A DNA stretch of 64,000 nucleotides from a virus (IMGVR_UViG_3300027730_000007:33641-97640), one strand, 5' to 3'. Numbered from the stretch's first letter, positions 18,111-27,453 are shown. Numbers and translations are program-made. Notes: generated by a model not told the origin, from the sequence alone.

Positions 18111-18835
18111 TGATTAAAAGAGGACGCAAAAGAAAAAATGACATGTATTTTGGTCCAGAAGAAGAAGAAGCAGTTATTAGATTTTTAGAATCAACAAACG
18201 AAACAGAAAGGAATCAGATTTTTAATAAATGGCTTAAAGGGCCATTTGATAAAATGGTCGAATCAATAATTAGAAAGTACAAGTTATATAGAAAGGATAT
18301 TAGTTTTGAGGAATTACATAGTGATACCGTTTCTTTTCTAGCAACAAAGGTACATAAGTTCGAAAGTGGTCGGGGTAAAAAAGCTTATTCGTATTTTGGT
18401 ACAATTTGTAAGCGTTATATTATAGGTTTATTAATCAAGGATGATAAATACCTAAAACATACCGCATCGTATGATGATATTTCAGAAGATTTAGCAGAAC
18501 GTAGTGAACTAACCTATGTTATTGATACTGACCATTTTTTAATGGATGAATTCATTAAAAAAGTTGTCGTTGGCATTCAAGAAGAACTTGAGAATGAAAA
18601 TTTACCAGCTAAGAAAAGACTTAATGAAAATGAACGTAAGGTTGGTCATGCATTAATTGAAATATTAGAACATTGGGAAATAATATTTGATGGTGAAGAT
18701 AGCGGTTCTAAATATAATAAGAACTCAGTATTGGAAACGATGCGTAACTATACCAACCTATCAACAAAGGATATTAGGATAGCTATGAAGCGATATAAAC
18801 AACTCTATGACCTGTTAAAGAATCATATTTTATAG
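18110..18835 (+). CDS. Possible late-transcription sigma factor (gp55-like)
   Basis: 241 residues, basic N-terminus MIKRGRKRKND. The middle (about 50-130) resembles sigma region 2: a helix with MVESIIRKYKLYRKD, then SFLATKVHKFESGRGKKAYSYFG and ICKRYIIGLLIKDDK, the kind of aromatic/basic -10-reading helix seen in T4-type late sigma proteins. The C-terminal half contains EVRN-like helices and STKDIRIAMKRYKQLYDLL, which could be a helix-turn-helix. If correct, it would recognise the ATATTTATA boxes that precede structural genes. Assignment is by resemblance, so treat it as tentative. Confidence 0.5.
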   Translation: MIKRGRKRKNDMYFGPEEEEAVIRFLESTNETERNQIFNKWLKGPFDKMVESIIRKYKLYRKDISFEELHSDTVSFLATKVHKFESGRGKKAYSYFGTICKRYIIGLLIKDDKYLKHTASYDDISEDLAERSELTYVIDTDHFLMDEFIKKVVVGIQEELENENLPAKKRLNENERKVGHALIEILEHWEIIFDGEDSGSKYNKNSVLETMRNYTNLSTKDIRIAMKRYKQLYDLLKNHIL

Positions 18836-18859
18836 ATTCCAAATAAAACGTAGGTTTAA

Positions 18860-18869
18860 GATATTTATA
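18860..18869 (+). promoter_or_regulatory. ATATTTATA-type box
   Basis: GATATTTATA in the sense direction, ending 14 nt before the ATG at 18884, in a 48-base gap that otherwise holds nothing. Confidence 0.55.
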
Positions 18870-18883
18870 ATAAAGACAAATCG

Positions 18884-19276
18884 ATGCCACGTAAACAAAA
18901 ACAAGATATAAAAATCAATAGTGATGATTCACTATCTGGTTTAATGCAAGAAACATACAATGATGCTTGCTTGCAAATAAACGATGCTCAACGCACGATA
19001 AATGAATTAACGGTAAGCGCAATAGCTACAGATATTGATGACCTGACAAAGGTTGCCAAAGAAAAGGCTGGCCTATTAAAGGTTAAGGATTCTGCGATAC
19101 GAATAAAATTAGAAATCGCAAAATTACAAAGCGATATAATTAAAAATCGTGGTGATGTGGATTCAGTTATATCTGAACGAAATCAAGGTGCACCTTCACT
19201 TTCTGACTTTAATTCCTTAAGGGAAATGTTAAAGAAGGGTAAAGAAAATAATGACGATTCTTTTGATATGGATTAA
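18884..19276 (+). CDS. Unknown helical protein
   Basis: 130 residues, almost entirely predicted helix with heptad-like spacing in AKEKAGLLKVKDSAIRIKLEIAKLQSDI, and an acidic tail. Size and coiled-coil character would suit a small assembly factor or a small terminase subunit, but no diagnostic motif is present, so I make no functional call. First gene after an ATATTTATA box; the next gene starts 3 bases later. Confidence 0.75.
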   Translation: MPRKQKQDIKINSDDSLSGLMQETYNDACLQINDAQRTINELTVSAIATDIDDLTKVAKEKAGLLKVKDSAIRIKLEIAKLQSDIIKNRGDVDSVISERNQGAPSLSDFNSLREMLKKGKENNDDSFDMD

Positions 19277-19278
19277 TA

Positions 19279-20715
19279 ATGAGCATAGTTGAGAAAAAGA
19301 AAAAAGTATTTGGTAATATCGCTGCGATAAAAACGCTAACCCAAGGTATGCCAAAGCTTAATTTAAGCTCATCGTTTTCATCCATTAATAATAGTGGTGA
19401 TGCCATTACATTCTTAACGGATTTAATCAAATCGTTGATTGGTTTTGAAGCCTTGGTAGAGGCTGTTGTTGATATTATAACCCATTCTTTACCAAAGGTT
19501 GAGCGTGAGGTTAAAAAAGCACTAAAGTTAGAACTTAAGACCATTGTTAGTTGTGGTGTTGACCCAAGCTTACCATCATGGGTCAAATCAACAGCTATGT
19601 CATCAACTACAAATAACCTAGTTATTGAATTAAAAAAGGTAGACTTTGCAAATATATTACGTACTGACCCAAATTCGGTAGCTGGTAAGTTGATATATAA
19701 TGACATTACAACACCATTAACCGCTAGCACCGATTTTAATACATTCTTATACGGTGTCATTCAAGATGAGGGTCGTGTATATACTTGGAAAGATATCCTA
19801 AGCATACGATTTGATGCGGTTGGAACCATTAATAGACCTAATAATTCCCTAACTATTAGTGCAGCACTACCATATGATACTAAGACTCTAACGGACCTTA
19901 ACAATGACTTTATAGATAGCCTAGTATTATTTAATAGTGAAAATATTATAAATAAGATAATGGATATCATATACGGTTCAGTATCTAGCTTTATTGGTAA
20001 ATCATTGAAACAACTTGAGAATGAAGTTAAGATAAACGATATCGTTGATAAGATGGTTAATAACGTTAATGTTGGTTCTTTACCAGATTCAGCATTTTCA
20101 TTTACCAAAGAGGAAACATATAAGCAACAAAATACAGCGGCAGACCTTAAAAAGGGTGTGACGGAACTAAAGAACTCAACAACAATCCCATCTAGTGTAC
20201 CAATTGGTGACCTAACTAATTTTACACAAAATATTCTTGCGGTTCAAACAACGATAGAAAAGAAGGATGTCATTAAAACTGGCCTTAATAATATGGCTAC
20301 GTCTAGTGTAGGTAATGTTTCAGATGAAACTGACAAGAATTCTGGTAAATTAAATTTTATTCAAAGAATAATAGAAACCCTAATCAAATCAGTTGTGAAT
20401 ATTGTTCTATCACCAAAGGTAATTATGGTATTTATACTTAACTATAAGATAGTATATGGGCCAAGTGCAACGTTTACAGATGGTGTTGATTTTATCAAGA
20501 AAAATAAAAATTTAATGACCCGAATTATGAAGGTTATTGGTGGGGAAATAATCAAGGTATTATTGGCAATTGCTCTAAAAGAAATTAGCGTATTAGTGGC
20601 TAAAGCAATGGCTAGAAAACAAAAAGAAAAAGCTGTACTTAAATTGGCTCAATTACAGAGTCTTGTTGGTATACCAGCAGATACAATAAAAAACTTAATT
20701 GATAACTTATTATAA
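19279..20715 (+). CDS. Large structural protein, probably baseplate/tail
   Basis: 478 residues. It contains several amphipathic or hydrophobic helices (AITFLTDLIKSLIGFEALVEAVVDII near 38-63; SVVNIVLSPKVIMVFILNYKI near 370-390) and a Thr/Ser-rich middle. No enzyme motif. It leads a run of genes (143-residue protein, small coiled coil, OB-fold hub) typical of a baseplate operon, and shares its stop with the next start. Structural role inferred from context. Confidence 0.7.
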   Translation: MSIVEKKKKVFGNIAAIKTLTQGMPKLNLSSSFSSINNSGDAITFLTDLIKSLIGFEALVEAVVDIITHSLPKVEREVKKALKLELKTIVSCGVDPSLPSWVKSTAMSSTTNNLVIELKKVDFANILRTDPNSVAGKLIYNDITTPLTASTDFNTFLYGVIQDEGRVYTWKDILSIRFDAVGTINRPNNSLTISAALPYDTKTLTDLNNDFIDSLVLFNSENIINKIMDIIYGSVSSFIGKSLKQLENEVKINDIVDKMVNNVNVGSLPDSAFSFTKEETYKQQNTAADLKKGVTELKNSTTIPSSVPIGDLTNFTQNILAVQTTIEKKDVIKTGLNNMATSSVGNVSDETDKNSGKLNFIQRIIETLIKSVVNIVLSPKVIMVFILNYKIVYGPSATFTDGVDFIKKNKNLMTRIMKVIGGEIIKVLLAIALKEISVLVAKAMARKQKEKAVLKLAQLQSLVGIPADTIKNLIDNLL

Positions 20716-21146
20716 TGGCAGAAGAAAAACCAATACCAAGTTCAGGATTTAACATTTCATCGGTTAACGGATTGCTAAATGTAATATTAAGTGCGTTTAA
20801 GATACCAGACACACCAGTAGAACCACTACCACCACCATTAGTCATGGTAGGTGCTAAATTGAGAACTGGACTCTCACCACAGACAATAGCGGCCAATATA
20901 ATTAGCAAGCAATCTAATTCTGGTAGAGTTGTTGGTGATGTGTTTGCAGATGGGCCAAATGTAGAAGAAGCTATGGAGTTAATCAGGGTACAAGAAATTA
21001 TCAACGCAATACTTAACGATGCTAAGGTAGATGTAGTTATACCGCCTGGGATTGCTGTAACTACCGTTGGTGCTAGTCCATTAGGACCAGTAGTATCACA
21101 AGGCGTAACAATAACAATGGGTATCGGTGACGGTATTATACGTTAA
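20715..21146 (+). CDS. Small baseplate-associated protein (unknown)
   Basis: 143 residues. Pro-rich after residue 30 (PDTPVEPLPPPL), then a helical middle and a Gly/Val-rich C-terminal segment (VTTVGASPLGPVVSQG) resembling a beta-structured virion protein. Overlaps the previous stop by one base. Family not recognised. Confidence 0.7.
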   Translation: MAEEKPIPSSGFNISSVNGLLNVILSAFKIPDTPVEPLPPPLVMVGAKLRTGLSPQTIAANIISKQSNSGRVVGDVFADGPNVEEAMELIRVQEIINAILNDAKVDVVIPPGIAVTTVGASPLGPVVSQGVTITMGIGDGIIR

Positions 21147-21157
21147 ATTTATAAACA

Positions 21158-21340
21158 ATGAATGATTTAGAATCAAAATCAAATAATGACATTTTATTAG
21201 AAATAAAACAAATCGAGGCTGACCATGAGGCATTAAAGCTAACTATGTTGAAAGACTTAGATAGGCTTTTTGAATTGGAAGCTAGATTCGAACGTGCAAA
21301 TCAAATAATATTAAATAGATTAAAAGGTACTAATGCTTAA
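21158..21340 (+). CDS. Small coiled-coil protein
   Basis: 60 residues, predicted as one long helix with heptad leucines (EIKQIEADHEALKLTMLKDL). The 3' end overlaps the hub gene by 8 bases, so it is translationally coupled to it. Function unknown; a small assembly partner is possible. Confidence 0.65.
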   Translation: MNDLESKSNNDILLEIKQIEADHEALKLTMLKDLDRLFELEARFERANQIILNRLKGTNA

Positions 21341-22334
21341 TAGTTCATCAAAATCATATAGAGAAAATGGTAACCTATACGCTAATACAAGTATAACACA
21401 AAATATAAAGTATGGTGTTGTAAAAGCATTAGAAAATGAAGGTGGCCCATTGGTTAACAAAGGCTTAGGACGCATCAAGGTGTTCCTAAAGGGTTCTATC
21501 GTTACTGGTGGTGATGATGGTACCGCAGAAGCGGATTTGCCATGGTGTTTTCCATTGTTACCCAAGCACCTATCGGTTCAACCTAAGATTGGTGAGGTTG
21601 TGCTTGTTATGGTATTTAACAATAATCGTCAACATGCTGATAGATTGTATATAGGTCCAATCATTTCACAACTACCATTATTAAATAAAGACCCGTATGA
21701 GTTCTCAGCACTGGCTGGATTTACCTTTGGTCCAGCTGAACCTAACGTAAACCCAAGTCAAATAACTGAGTTAAATGGTGTATTCCCAAATCCTTCAGAT
21801 GTATCGATACAAGGCAGATACAATACCGATATTACACAAAAGGATAACGAAATTATTATAAGAGCTGGTAAATTTGAAACAGTAACGCCAACGCCTAATA
21901 ATCCTTATCAAATTAGATTTAATAGCGCAACTCAAGGATATATTCAAATAAAAAATGATGTTATAACCGTACAGAGTTCTGATAAAACACAACAAAAGAA
22001 AGGTACAATAACAAATATTGTATCAAATAAGATTAACTTATTGACTCATGTTGATGGTAGTCCACGGTTTAATTTAACTAATCAAGATAATTTAATTAGT
22101 GATGAAGAACAAGACCTAATCAATCAAACGGCCCATCAACTACCATTTGGTGATGTTCTATTAGAATATTTATTATTGTTAAAAGATGCTTTGTTTCTAC
22201 ACGTACATAATGGTAATGGTAATCCAGCAACGGATTTAACCGTATCAGGTAATAAACAAGCGCTAGCTGTATTCAAATCTAAAGCAAACCAATTAGAACA
22301 ATCGATGCTATCAAAAAATATTAGAATAAACTAA
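21333..22334 (+). CDS. Baseplate hub/spike protein with gp5-type OB-fold
   Basis: 333 residues. Residues ~25-115 form the OB-fold of T4 gp5/VgrG N-termini: KYGVVKALENEGG, LGRIKVFLKGS, then DLPWCFPLLPKHLSVQPKIGEVVLV, a very characteristic hub segment. After this comes a Pro/Asn-rich region and a beta-rich stretch, and the end has LHVHNGNGNPAT. It lacks a visible lysozyme domain such as T4 gp5 has, so it is likely a hub without lytic activity. Confidence 0.85.
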   Translation: MLNSSSKSYRENGNLYANTSITQNIKYGVVKALENEGGPLVNKGLGRIKVFLKGSIVTGGDDGTAEADLPWCFPLLPKHLSVQPKIGEVVLVMVFNNNRQHADRLYIGPIISQLPLLNKDPYEFSALAGFTFGPAEPNVNPSQITELNGVFPNPSDVSIQGRYNTDITQKDNEIIIRAGKFETVTPTPNNPYQIRFNSATQGYIQIKNDVITVQSSDKTQQKKGTITNIVSNKINLLTHVDGSPRFNLTNQDNLISDEEQDLINQTAHQLPFGDVLLEYLLLLKDALFLHVHNGNGNPATDLTVSGNKQALAVFKSKANQLEQSMLSKNIRIN

Positions 22335-22341
22335 TTTTTTT

Positions 22342-22351
22342 GATATTTATA
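22342..22351 (+). promoter_or_regulatory. ATATTTATA-type box
   Basis: GATATTTATA ends 13 nt before the ATG at 22365, in the 30-base gap after the hub gene. Confidence 0.55.
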
Positions 22352-22364
22352 TATAAAAGAAATT

Positions 22365-23771
22365 ATGGTTATTAGAACCTTTTTTGATAAGAATAATACT
22401 ATCGTTAGTAATAGAAATGTTAATACTGGTCTAAACCCAGTAACTGAATTATTTTATGGTGGTTCTATAGGTGAACAAACATATAGCCGATTTTTGTTTC
22501 ATTTTGATGAAACAAGATTAAAAGCATTATATACTGGTGGCACTTATACTGACTTAACTAAGCTAAGACATACGCTTAGAATGACCAATACTGGTTCGTT
22601 TGATACTGAATTGCTTAATACATCAGTTGCTGGTAAACGTAGAACATCATCATTTGACCTTATCTTATTTAAGATACAACAACCTTGGGATAATGGTGTT
22701 GGTTATGATTATGAAATACCATTATTAGTAAATGGTGAATCAGCATACTATAACGGCCCATCAAATTGGGTAGAAGCACAAACAGGTATTTCTTGGTCTG
22801 GTGGTACTGGCGTATATTCTGGTAGTCCTTCTGGCATAACCGTAACAACCCAACACTTCGATAAGGGTAATGAAAATATTGAAATGGACGTTACCGACTA
22901 TGTAAATGGCCTATTAACAGGTAATACCAATAATGGTCTAGGTATTGCTTTCGATAGAGGTTACGAAGAATTAAATACTATAACCCCACAATATGTTGGT
23001 TTCTTTACCAATAACACTCAAACGTTCTATGAACCATTTATTGAAACAATATATGATAACTATATAACTGATGATAGAAATAATTTCTTTTTAGATAAGC
23101 CAAATAAACTTTACCTATATGTAAATATAGCTGGTAACCCAACTAACCTAGATGCTAAACCAAGCGTAAATATCTATAATTATAATAATGTATTGGTTAG
23201 CGCTTTTACCTCTTCAAATGTAAATCATGTAACGCTTGGTGTATATTCTATAGATTTAACCATACCAACTAATTCAAGCAACGTAGAGACGATGTATTCA
23301 GACGTGTGGACTGGTATTACCATTAATGGTGTGAACAGGGCTAATATTAGCTTAAACTTCGTTGTAAAGGATTCTATGGGTTATTATAGTATAGGTGATA
23401 ACTTCATGCTGCCACAAAAGGTAGCCGTTAACATTTCTGGTATACAAAATAAAGAACGCATTAAGCGTGGTGATGTACGTAAGGTTATCGTATCAGCTAG
23501 AATACCCTATACCGTAGAACAAACACAAAATATTTCAGGTCTTAAGTATCGCTTATATGTTACCGAAGGTACCAGTCAATTAACCGTAATTGATTGGGAA
23601 TCAATTGAAATGGCAAATAATTATTATTATTTCTTATTGGATACTGAAAGTCTAATCCCTAATACTTATTATATTGATGTTCAATCAACAACTGGACAAG
23701 AAGTTACAACACTTAAAAATGTACTTCAATTTGATATCATTAGTCAAGTAGAATTAAGAGGACGTTTATAA
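22365..23771 (+). CDS. Beta-rich tail/baseplate protein
   Basis: 468 residues, rich in Asn, Thr, Tyr and Gly with alternating strands, typical of tail or fibre proteins. Segments such as YSRFLFHFDETRLKALY, LRMTNTGSFD and SNWVEAQTGISW recall carbohydrate-binding (DNRLRE/CBM-like) jelly-roll repeats. The C-terminal part ends in a separate Ig-like stretch (TYYIDVQSTTGQEV). A receptor- or glycan-binding role is plausible but not shown. Followed after one base by the leader-bearing gene at 23773. Confidence 0.65.
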   Translation: MVIRTFFDKNNTIVSNRNVNTGLNPVTELFYGGSIGEQTYSRFLFHFDETRLKALYTGGTYTDLTKLRHTLRMTNTGSFDTELLNTSVAGKRRTSSFDLILFKIQQPWDNGVGYDYEIPLLVNGESAYYNGPSNWVEAQTGISWSGGTGVYSGSPSGITVTTQHFDKGNENIEMDVTDYVNGLLTGNTNNGLGIAFDRGYEELNTITPQYVGFFTNNTQTFYEPFIETIYDNYITDDRNNFFLDKPNKLYLYVNIAGNPTNLDAKPSVNIYNYNNVLVSAFTSSNVNHVTLGVYSIDLTIPTNSSNVETMYSDVWTGITINGVNRANISLNFVVKDSMGYYSIGDNFMLPQKVAVNISGIQNKERIKRGDVRKVIVSARIPYTVEQTQNISGLKYRLYVTEGTSQLTVIDWESIEMANNYYYFLLDTESLIPNTYYIDVQSTTGQEVTTLKNVLQFDIISQVELRGRL

Positions 23772-23772
23772 T

Positions 23773-24078
23773 ATGAAAGAGCAAATAAAAAACCTATTAA
23801 GAGAAGGATTACTTCAAAATAAAGGATTAGAAACAGCTTGCAATACAATGAGCGTGGCATCATATAAAGAAGGTATTGCTTTAATTATTAGTGCTATTGG
23901 TACACCAGAGCAAAATCCATCAATGTGGAAGCGTATCGAGCGACCAATTAAAAACTGGCGAGATGCGGATAAATTAATTAGTCATGAAATTAAAACCAAG
24001 CGTATGTCTGGTGATTCAATGGTTGATGAGTCTAATACTTGGTGGTCTGCTGTTCAATCAACTATTTGTCCTAAATAA
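23773..24078 (+). CDS. Small protein with LLREGL head-targeting-like leader
   Basis: 101 residues. The first 14 residues, MKEQIKNLLREGLL, match the leader shared with 25111, 25593, 48500 and 61304. The LRE tripeptide fits the (L/I)xE cut site of gp21-type proteases. The rest (KTKRMSGDSMVDESNTWWSAVQ) is a conserved-looking small domain of unknown function. Co-transcribed with the tail gene upstream. Inference: a protein packaged inside the head and trimmed after residue 11. Confidence 0.75.
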   Translation: MKEQIKNLLREGLLQNKGLETACNTMSVASYKEGIALIISAIGTPEQNPSMWKRIERPIKNWRDADKLISHEIKTKRMSGDSMVDESNTWWSAVQSTICPK

Positions 24079-24092
24079 TTTTTTTGATTTAC

Positions 24093-24123
24093 TTGACAAT
24101 TATTAATTTTATTAGTATATTTA
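24093..24123 (+). promoter_or_regulatory. Host-type promoter TTG-N20-TATATTTA
   Basis: TTGACA at 24093-24098 and TATATTTA at 24116-24123. The TTG to TA distance is exactly 20, as in the other host-type promoters of this window. It also reads as sigma70-like TTGACA-17-TATATT. It would give a ~100-base 5' leader to the gene at 24229; no other feature is seen in that 150-base gap. Confidence 0.6.
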
Positions 24124-24228
24124 TCATTACATTAGCTCAAGTATCAGTCCCGACCAATAAAATGGTTTAGAGTTGTTAACGCAACAAAGGTATTGGTACA
24201 ATAACAATAAATTAAAAAGTTAATAAAC

Positions 24229-25059
24229 ATGACACAAAAAATGATGGCACCTAATGTGCCAACGGCAAATATTGCTGTAAACAAATCTCGTATTAAATTA
24301 TACGACAAGAATGTAGAAGTACCAACTTACTACTTGAAAAAAGGCCAAGAATTTCAAATTGAATTGGCAAACATGACTACCGATGTAGTCTTAGCAAAAA
24401 TAATACTTAATGGTAAATCTTTATCTCAAGGTGGTCTGGTATTAAACCCAGGTCAGAGAGTCTTCTTGGACAGATACTTAGACGTAGCCAAAAAGTTCTT
24501 ATTTGATACGTATGATGTGTCAAATACACAAGAAGTTAAAGATGCTATTAGAGATAATGGTGATATTAAGGTAGAATTCTATCGAGAAAATATCAACACC
24601 TATCAATCACCAATCGTTATTAGACCACTTGATTACACTTATCATCCTGATATTATAAGATATAATACTTATACATCAAATACTTATTGTGCCTCACAAC
24701 CAGTGTTTGGTCGACCAAACACTAATGATAACACCACACTAACAAGTACCTTAGGGGGTTATTCGTCTGGTCAGATTTTAACTTCGGCTTTATCAGCTAA
24801 TAACTCACCACTTAGAGGGGTGTCAAAATCACTTGAAACTGGACGAGTTGAAAAGGGTTCTGACTCCAATCAAGAATTAACATCGGTTAATAAATCATTC
24901 TATTATCTACCATTCCATACGGTAACGTATAAACTATTACCAATATCGCAAAAGATTAATACCCTTGAGGATATTAATGTAAAAAGATATTGCACATCTT
25001 GCGGTGCTAAGGTCGGTAAAACTGATAGGTTTTGCAGTCAGTGTGGGGCCAAAGCGTAA
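24229..25059 (+). CDS. Unknown protein with C-terminal zinc ribbon
   Basis: 276 residues. The N-terminal 110 residues are beta-rich (FQIELANMTTDVVLAKIILNGK, VLNPGQRVFLDRYLD) and resemble a virion-surface or decoration fold more than an enzyme. The middle is Ser/Thr/Asn-rich and the last 22 residues are a zinc ribbon with two CxxC pairs (CTSCGAKVG, FCSQCGAKA). It has its own promoter and is closed by a terminator, so it is an independent unit. Function unknown; abundant virion protein is a guess. Confidence 0.75.
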   Translation: MTQKMMAPNVPTANIAVNKSRIKLYDKNVEVPTYYLKKGQEFQIELANMTTDVVLAKIILNGKSLSQGGLVLNPGQRVFLDRYLDVAKKFLFDTYDVSNTQEVKDAIRDNGDIKVEFYRENINTYQSPIVIRPLDYTYHPDIIRYNTYTSNTYCASQPVFGRPNTNDNTTLTSTLGGYSSGQILTSALSANNSPLRGVSKSLETGRVEKGSDSNQELTSVNKSFYYLPFHTVTYKLLPISQKINTLEDINVKRYCTSCGAKVGKTDRFCSQCGAKA

Positions 25060-25085
25060 ATAAAATAACTTGAGTTAATGTATAA

Positions 25086-25112
25086 AAAAAAGGAGCATAA
25101 TGCTCCTTTTTT
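25086..25112. terminator. Bidirectional intrinsic terminator
   Basis: Stem AAAAAAGGAGCA (25086-25097) with complementary TGCTCCTTTTTT (25101-25112) and loop TAA, flanked by A and T runs on both sides. It separates the converging genes ending at 25059 and 25111. Confidence 0.85.
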
Positions 25113-25596
25113 ATTTGCTTATAATTTGTTGTATGTCATCAAAACTAACTGAATCATTTATATACCAGAATCTATCAGCATCTCTAAAAGTATCTTCACC
25201 ATCAAAACCATTTCCTAAGATATAATTAGATGACCTAAATAAATACAAATCTTGACTATTATTATCCTTATGGTGCCATGCTATGTCAGTAATCTCATCT
25301 AGGGCTTTATTAAATGTTTCTTCATTATTAAAACCGTAACCACTTAAACCCCACTCTGGGTCAGAATTCCACATTCCACTAACAGGGTCTTCTTTTGGTT
25401 CACTTTCTAAATACACACCTTTAGATTTTCTTTCTTCATAATCAGCCATTGCTTCCTCATAGGTATCGTACCAAGCTTGCATATGTCCACTAAAATTACG
25501 TTCTATATCATTTTCTGGTGAATCAGTCCAACGTAAAAATAGCATCGTATCCTTATTTAAACCCTCTCTTAATAGCTTTCTTATAAGAACTTTCAT
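25111..25596 (-). CDS. Leader-bearing protein of unknown function
   Basis: 161 residues. Leader MKVLIRKLLREGLN is followed by an acidic globular region rich in Trp, Tyr and Asp (WYDTYEEAMADYEER, WNSDPEWGLSGYGF). No catalytic motif recognised. It overlaps the stop of the upstream gene 25593 by 4 bases, and both carry the same leader. Predicted to be cut after LRE (residue 11) by the gp21-type protease. Head-internal cargo is inferred. Confidence 0.75.
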   Translation of the reverse strand: MKVLIRKLLREGLNKDTMLFLRWTDSPENDIERNFSGHMQAWYDTYEEAMADYEERKSKGVYLESEPKEDPVSGMWNSDPEWGLSGYGFNNEETFNKALDEITDIAWHHKDNNSQDLYLFRSSNYILGNGFDGEDTFRDADRFWYINDSVSFDDIQQIISK

Positions 25597-25787
25597 TTTT
25601 TATACTTAATAATATTATCTTTATTTGAATTTTTATCAAATTCATCTTTATCTATAAATTCCCACATATTATTTTCAGCCTTTCTTTTATAGTATAAATT
25701 AGAACCATCAATATCTCTAATTTGATATTCAAATTTGGATTCAACTAATAAACCCTCTCTTAATAGCTTTTTTATATGTTCTTTCAT
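25593..25787 (-). CDS. Small leader-bearing protein
   Basis: 64 residues. Leader MKEHIKKLLREGLLVESK is almost identical to that at 23773. The remaining ~45 residues are charged (YYKRKAENNMWEFIDKDEFDK). An ATATTTATT box lies just 3 bases before the ATG. Too small for an enzyme; possibly a DNA-associated internal peptide. Function unknown. Confidence 0.7.
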   Translation of the reverse strand: MKEHIKKLLREGLLVESKFEYQIRDIDGSNLYYKRKAENNMWEFIDKDEFDKNSNKDNIIKYKK

Positions 25788-25790
25788 ACT

Positions 25791-25799
25791 AATAAATAT
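25791..25799 (-). promoter_or_regulatory. ATATTTATA-type box (minus)
   Basis: Reads ATATTTATT on the minus strand, 3 nt before the ATG at 25787. Such short spacing implies a leaderless transcript if it is a promoter. Confidence 0.5.
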
Positions 25800-25845
25800 G
25801 TTGAACCTTTAGATAAATTATCTTCAGCCCATAATTATTAAACGC

Positions 25846-27438
25846 TTACATTATCAATTCGTACTTAAATAAACCACAATCCCATATTCTATCATAACCT
25901 AATTCGCTAGTCAATTCTTTCTCCGTTTTATTAAAATCCATATTAGGGTATTTTTTCCTTATAGCGTTTTTACCAAAACCAAATTTGTGAAATCGTTTAT
26001 GTTTATCTACTTTTGAATTATAATAGCAATAATTGGGTTTAACCAAACCAACTAGTTTAAACCCAATATTTGTGTAAAGGTTGTTATTTACATCAAGCGT
26101 CCAACGCCTATCAGCAAAACTAATTATATTTTTAGGTGAATAATCGTTTATAAATTGTTTTATGAATTTAGATGCCAACCCACTAATAATATAATTTTGC
26201 TTTGTTGCATATCTAGTTAATTCATATTCACCATCGTTAGTTTTTGTCATGTTACGCTTATTTGAAAAAGTCATTACACCTACTAATTCATTATTATAAT
26301 AAGCCCCATAATTTATTGTTGAGTTATCATTACCTTGGATATGGTTTTCTTTTAAAAATAACCCTTTTTCTTTCCCGTTAATTATCTTGACCTTAACGTT
26401 TCTACCACCTATTTTAATACCATCATTTATTTTTAATATGTGCTTTAATTTATTTTTAACTAATTCCTTATTAAGAACCCATTCATCCTCAAAAATATGT
26501 ATTAATTTAATACCTATTTTCTCACAAGCCATTGTTTTATCTAAATGATAAGTAGAGTTTTTACCCATTTTTTCGGTGTGATAATATAATCCATTATATT
26601 CTATACCTAATTTAATTTTAGGTATTATTAAATCTATCTCTTTACCGTTCAATAGTTTTCTATTTTTGCTCTTCTCAACACTAAAACCTAATTCTTCAAT
26701 AAACTTTTTTATTTCAATTTCACCCTTTGATGTCCAGCTTGGTTTCATATTAATATTAGTTATTTTTATATTGTTTCTAAAAATAACAGACGATGATTCA
26801 GATATTAATTTATTATTAGGAAATAATAATTTATAGTCATTACTACTAATATTGTGTTTAGTTTTTAAATGTGTATTTGATATAAGTTTCATTTTTTTTC
26901 CACATAAATTACAAACAACATAATTTTTTTCGTCAAGGAATAACTCTTCTCTTTCTTTATTTTTTATTGTGGTTTTAAATATGTGTTCTATATTTATTTC
27001 TTTATCCTTTTCAACAATATCAAAATATACCTCAAACCATTTTTTATTATTAACTAATTCATATTTTTTTCGTTGATAAGTGTTAGACGGAATTTTAATA
27101 TCACCATAGGTATTTAAAATATGTCTAGTTAATGTCCCAGATAAATTATTTGGGTCATCAAACTCTATTTTTGTTTTTTTACAAATGGCAACTAATTTTT
27201 TATTGGAATTATTTATTGAATACAGTTTAGTGTTAGATTTTTCAATATCATGACTATTACCAATTTTAACTTGCCCACCCTTTTTATTAATCGCTATAGA
27301 ATGCTCAGTTAAAATTAATCTAATCCTATCATTACCAACTTTAAATAATTCACCAAGTTTATGTATACTAACTTTATCTTCTTCATATAATAAAATAATT
27401 TTTTTTATATCTTCTTCTGTTAGATTTGTTTTTGCCAT
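25846..27438 (-). CDS. Free-standing homing endonuclease
   Basis: 530 residues from the ATG at 27438. A TTG further up overlaps the promoter -7 box and is rejected. Order: an N-terminal helix-turn-helix (EEDIKKIILLYEEDKVSIHKLGELF); a C2-type zinc site (VCNLCGKKMKL with distal His); a PD-(D/E)xK/Vsr-like nuclease core (KGEIEIKKFIEELGF, KEIDLIIPKIKLGIEYNG, then YHLDKTMACEKIGIKLIHIFEDEW); a C-terminal GNAT-like domain (VGVMTFSNKR, YELTRYATK, ISFADRRW). This domain set is common in phage homing nucleases. It lies just downstream of the capsid gene, behind its own host-type promoter. Confidence 0.85.
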   Translation of the reverse strand: MAKTNLTEEDIKKIILLYEEDKVSIHKLGELFKVGNDRIRLILTEHSIAINKKGGQVKIGNSHDIEKSNTKLYSINNSNKKLVAICKKTKIEFDDPNNLSGTLTRHILNTYGDIKIPSNTYQRKKYELVNNKKWFEVYFDIVEKDKEINIEHIFKTTIKNKEREELFLDEKNYVVCNLCGKKMKLISNTHLKTKHNISSNDYKLLFPNNKLISESSSVIFRNNIKITNINMKPSWTSKGEIEIKKFIEELGFSVEKSKNRKLLNGKEIDLIIPKIKLGIEYNGLYYHTEKMGKNSTYHLDKTMACEKIGIKLIHIFEDEWVLNKELVKNKLKHILKINDGIKIGGRNVKVKIINGKEKGLFLKENHIQGNDNSTINYGAYYNNELVGVMTFSNKRNMTKTNDGEYELTRYATKQNYIISGLASKFIKQFINDYSPKNIISFADRRWTLDVNNNLYTNIGFKLVGLVKPNYCYYNSKVDKHKRFHKFGFGKNAIRKKYPNMDFNKTEKELTSELGYDRIWDCGLFKYELIM

Positions 27439-27453
27439 ATTTTTTATTTTATA

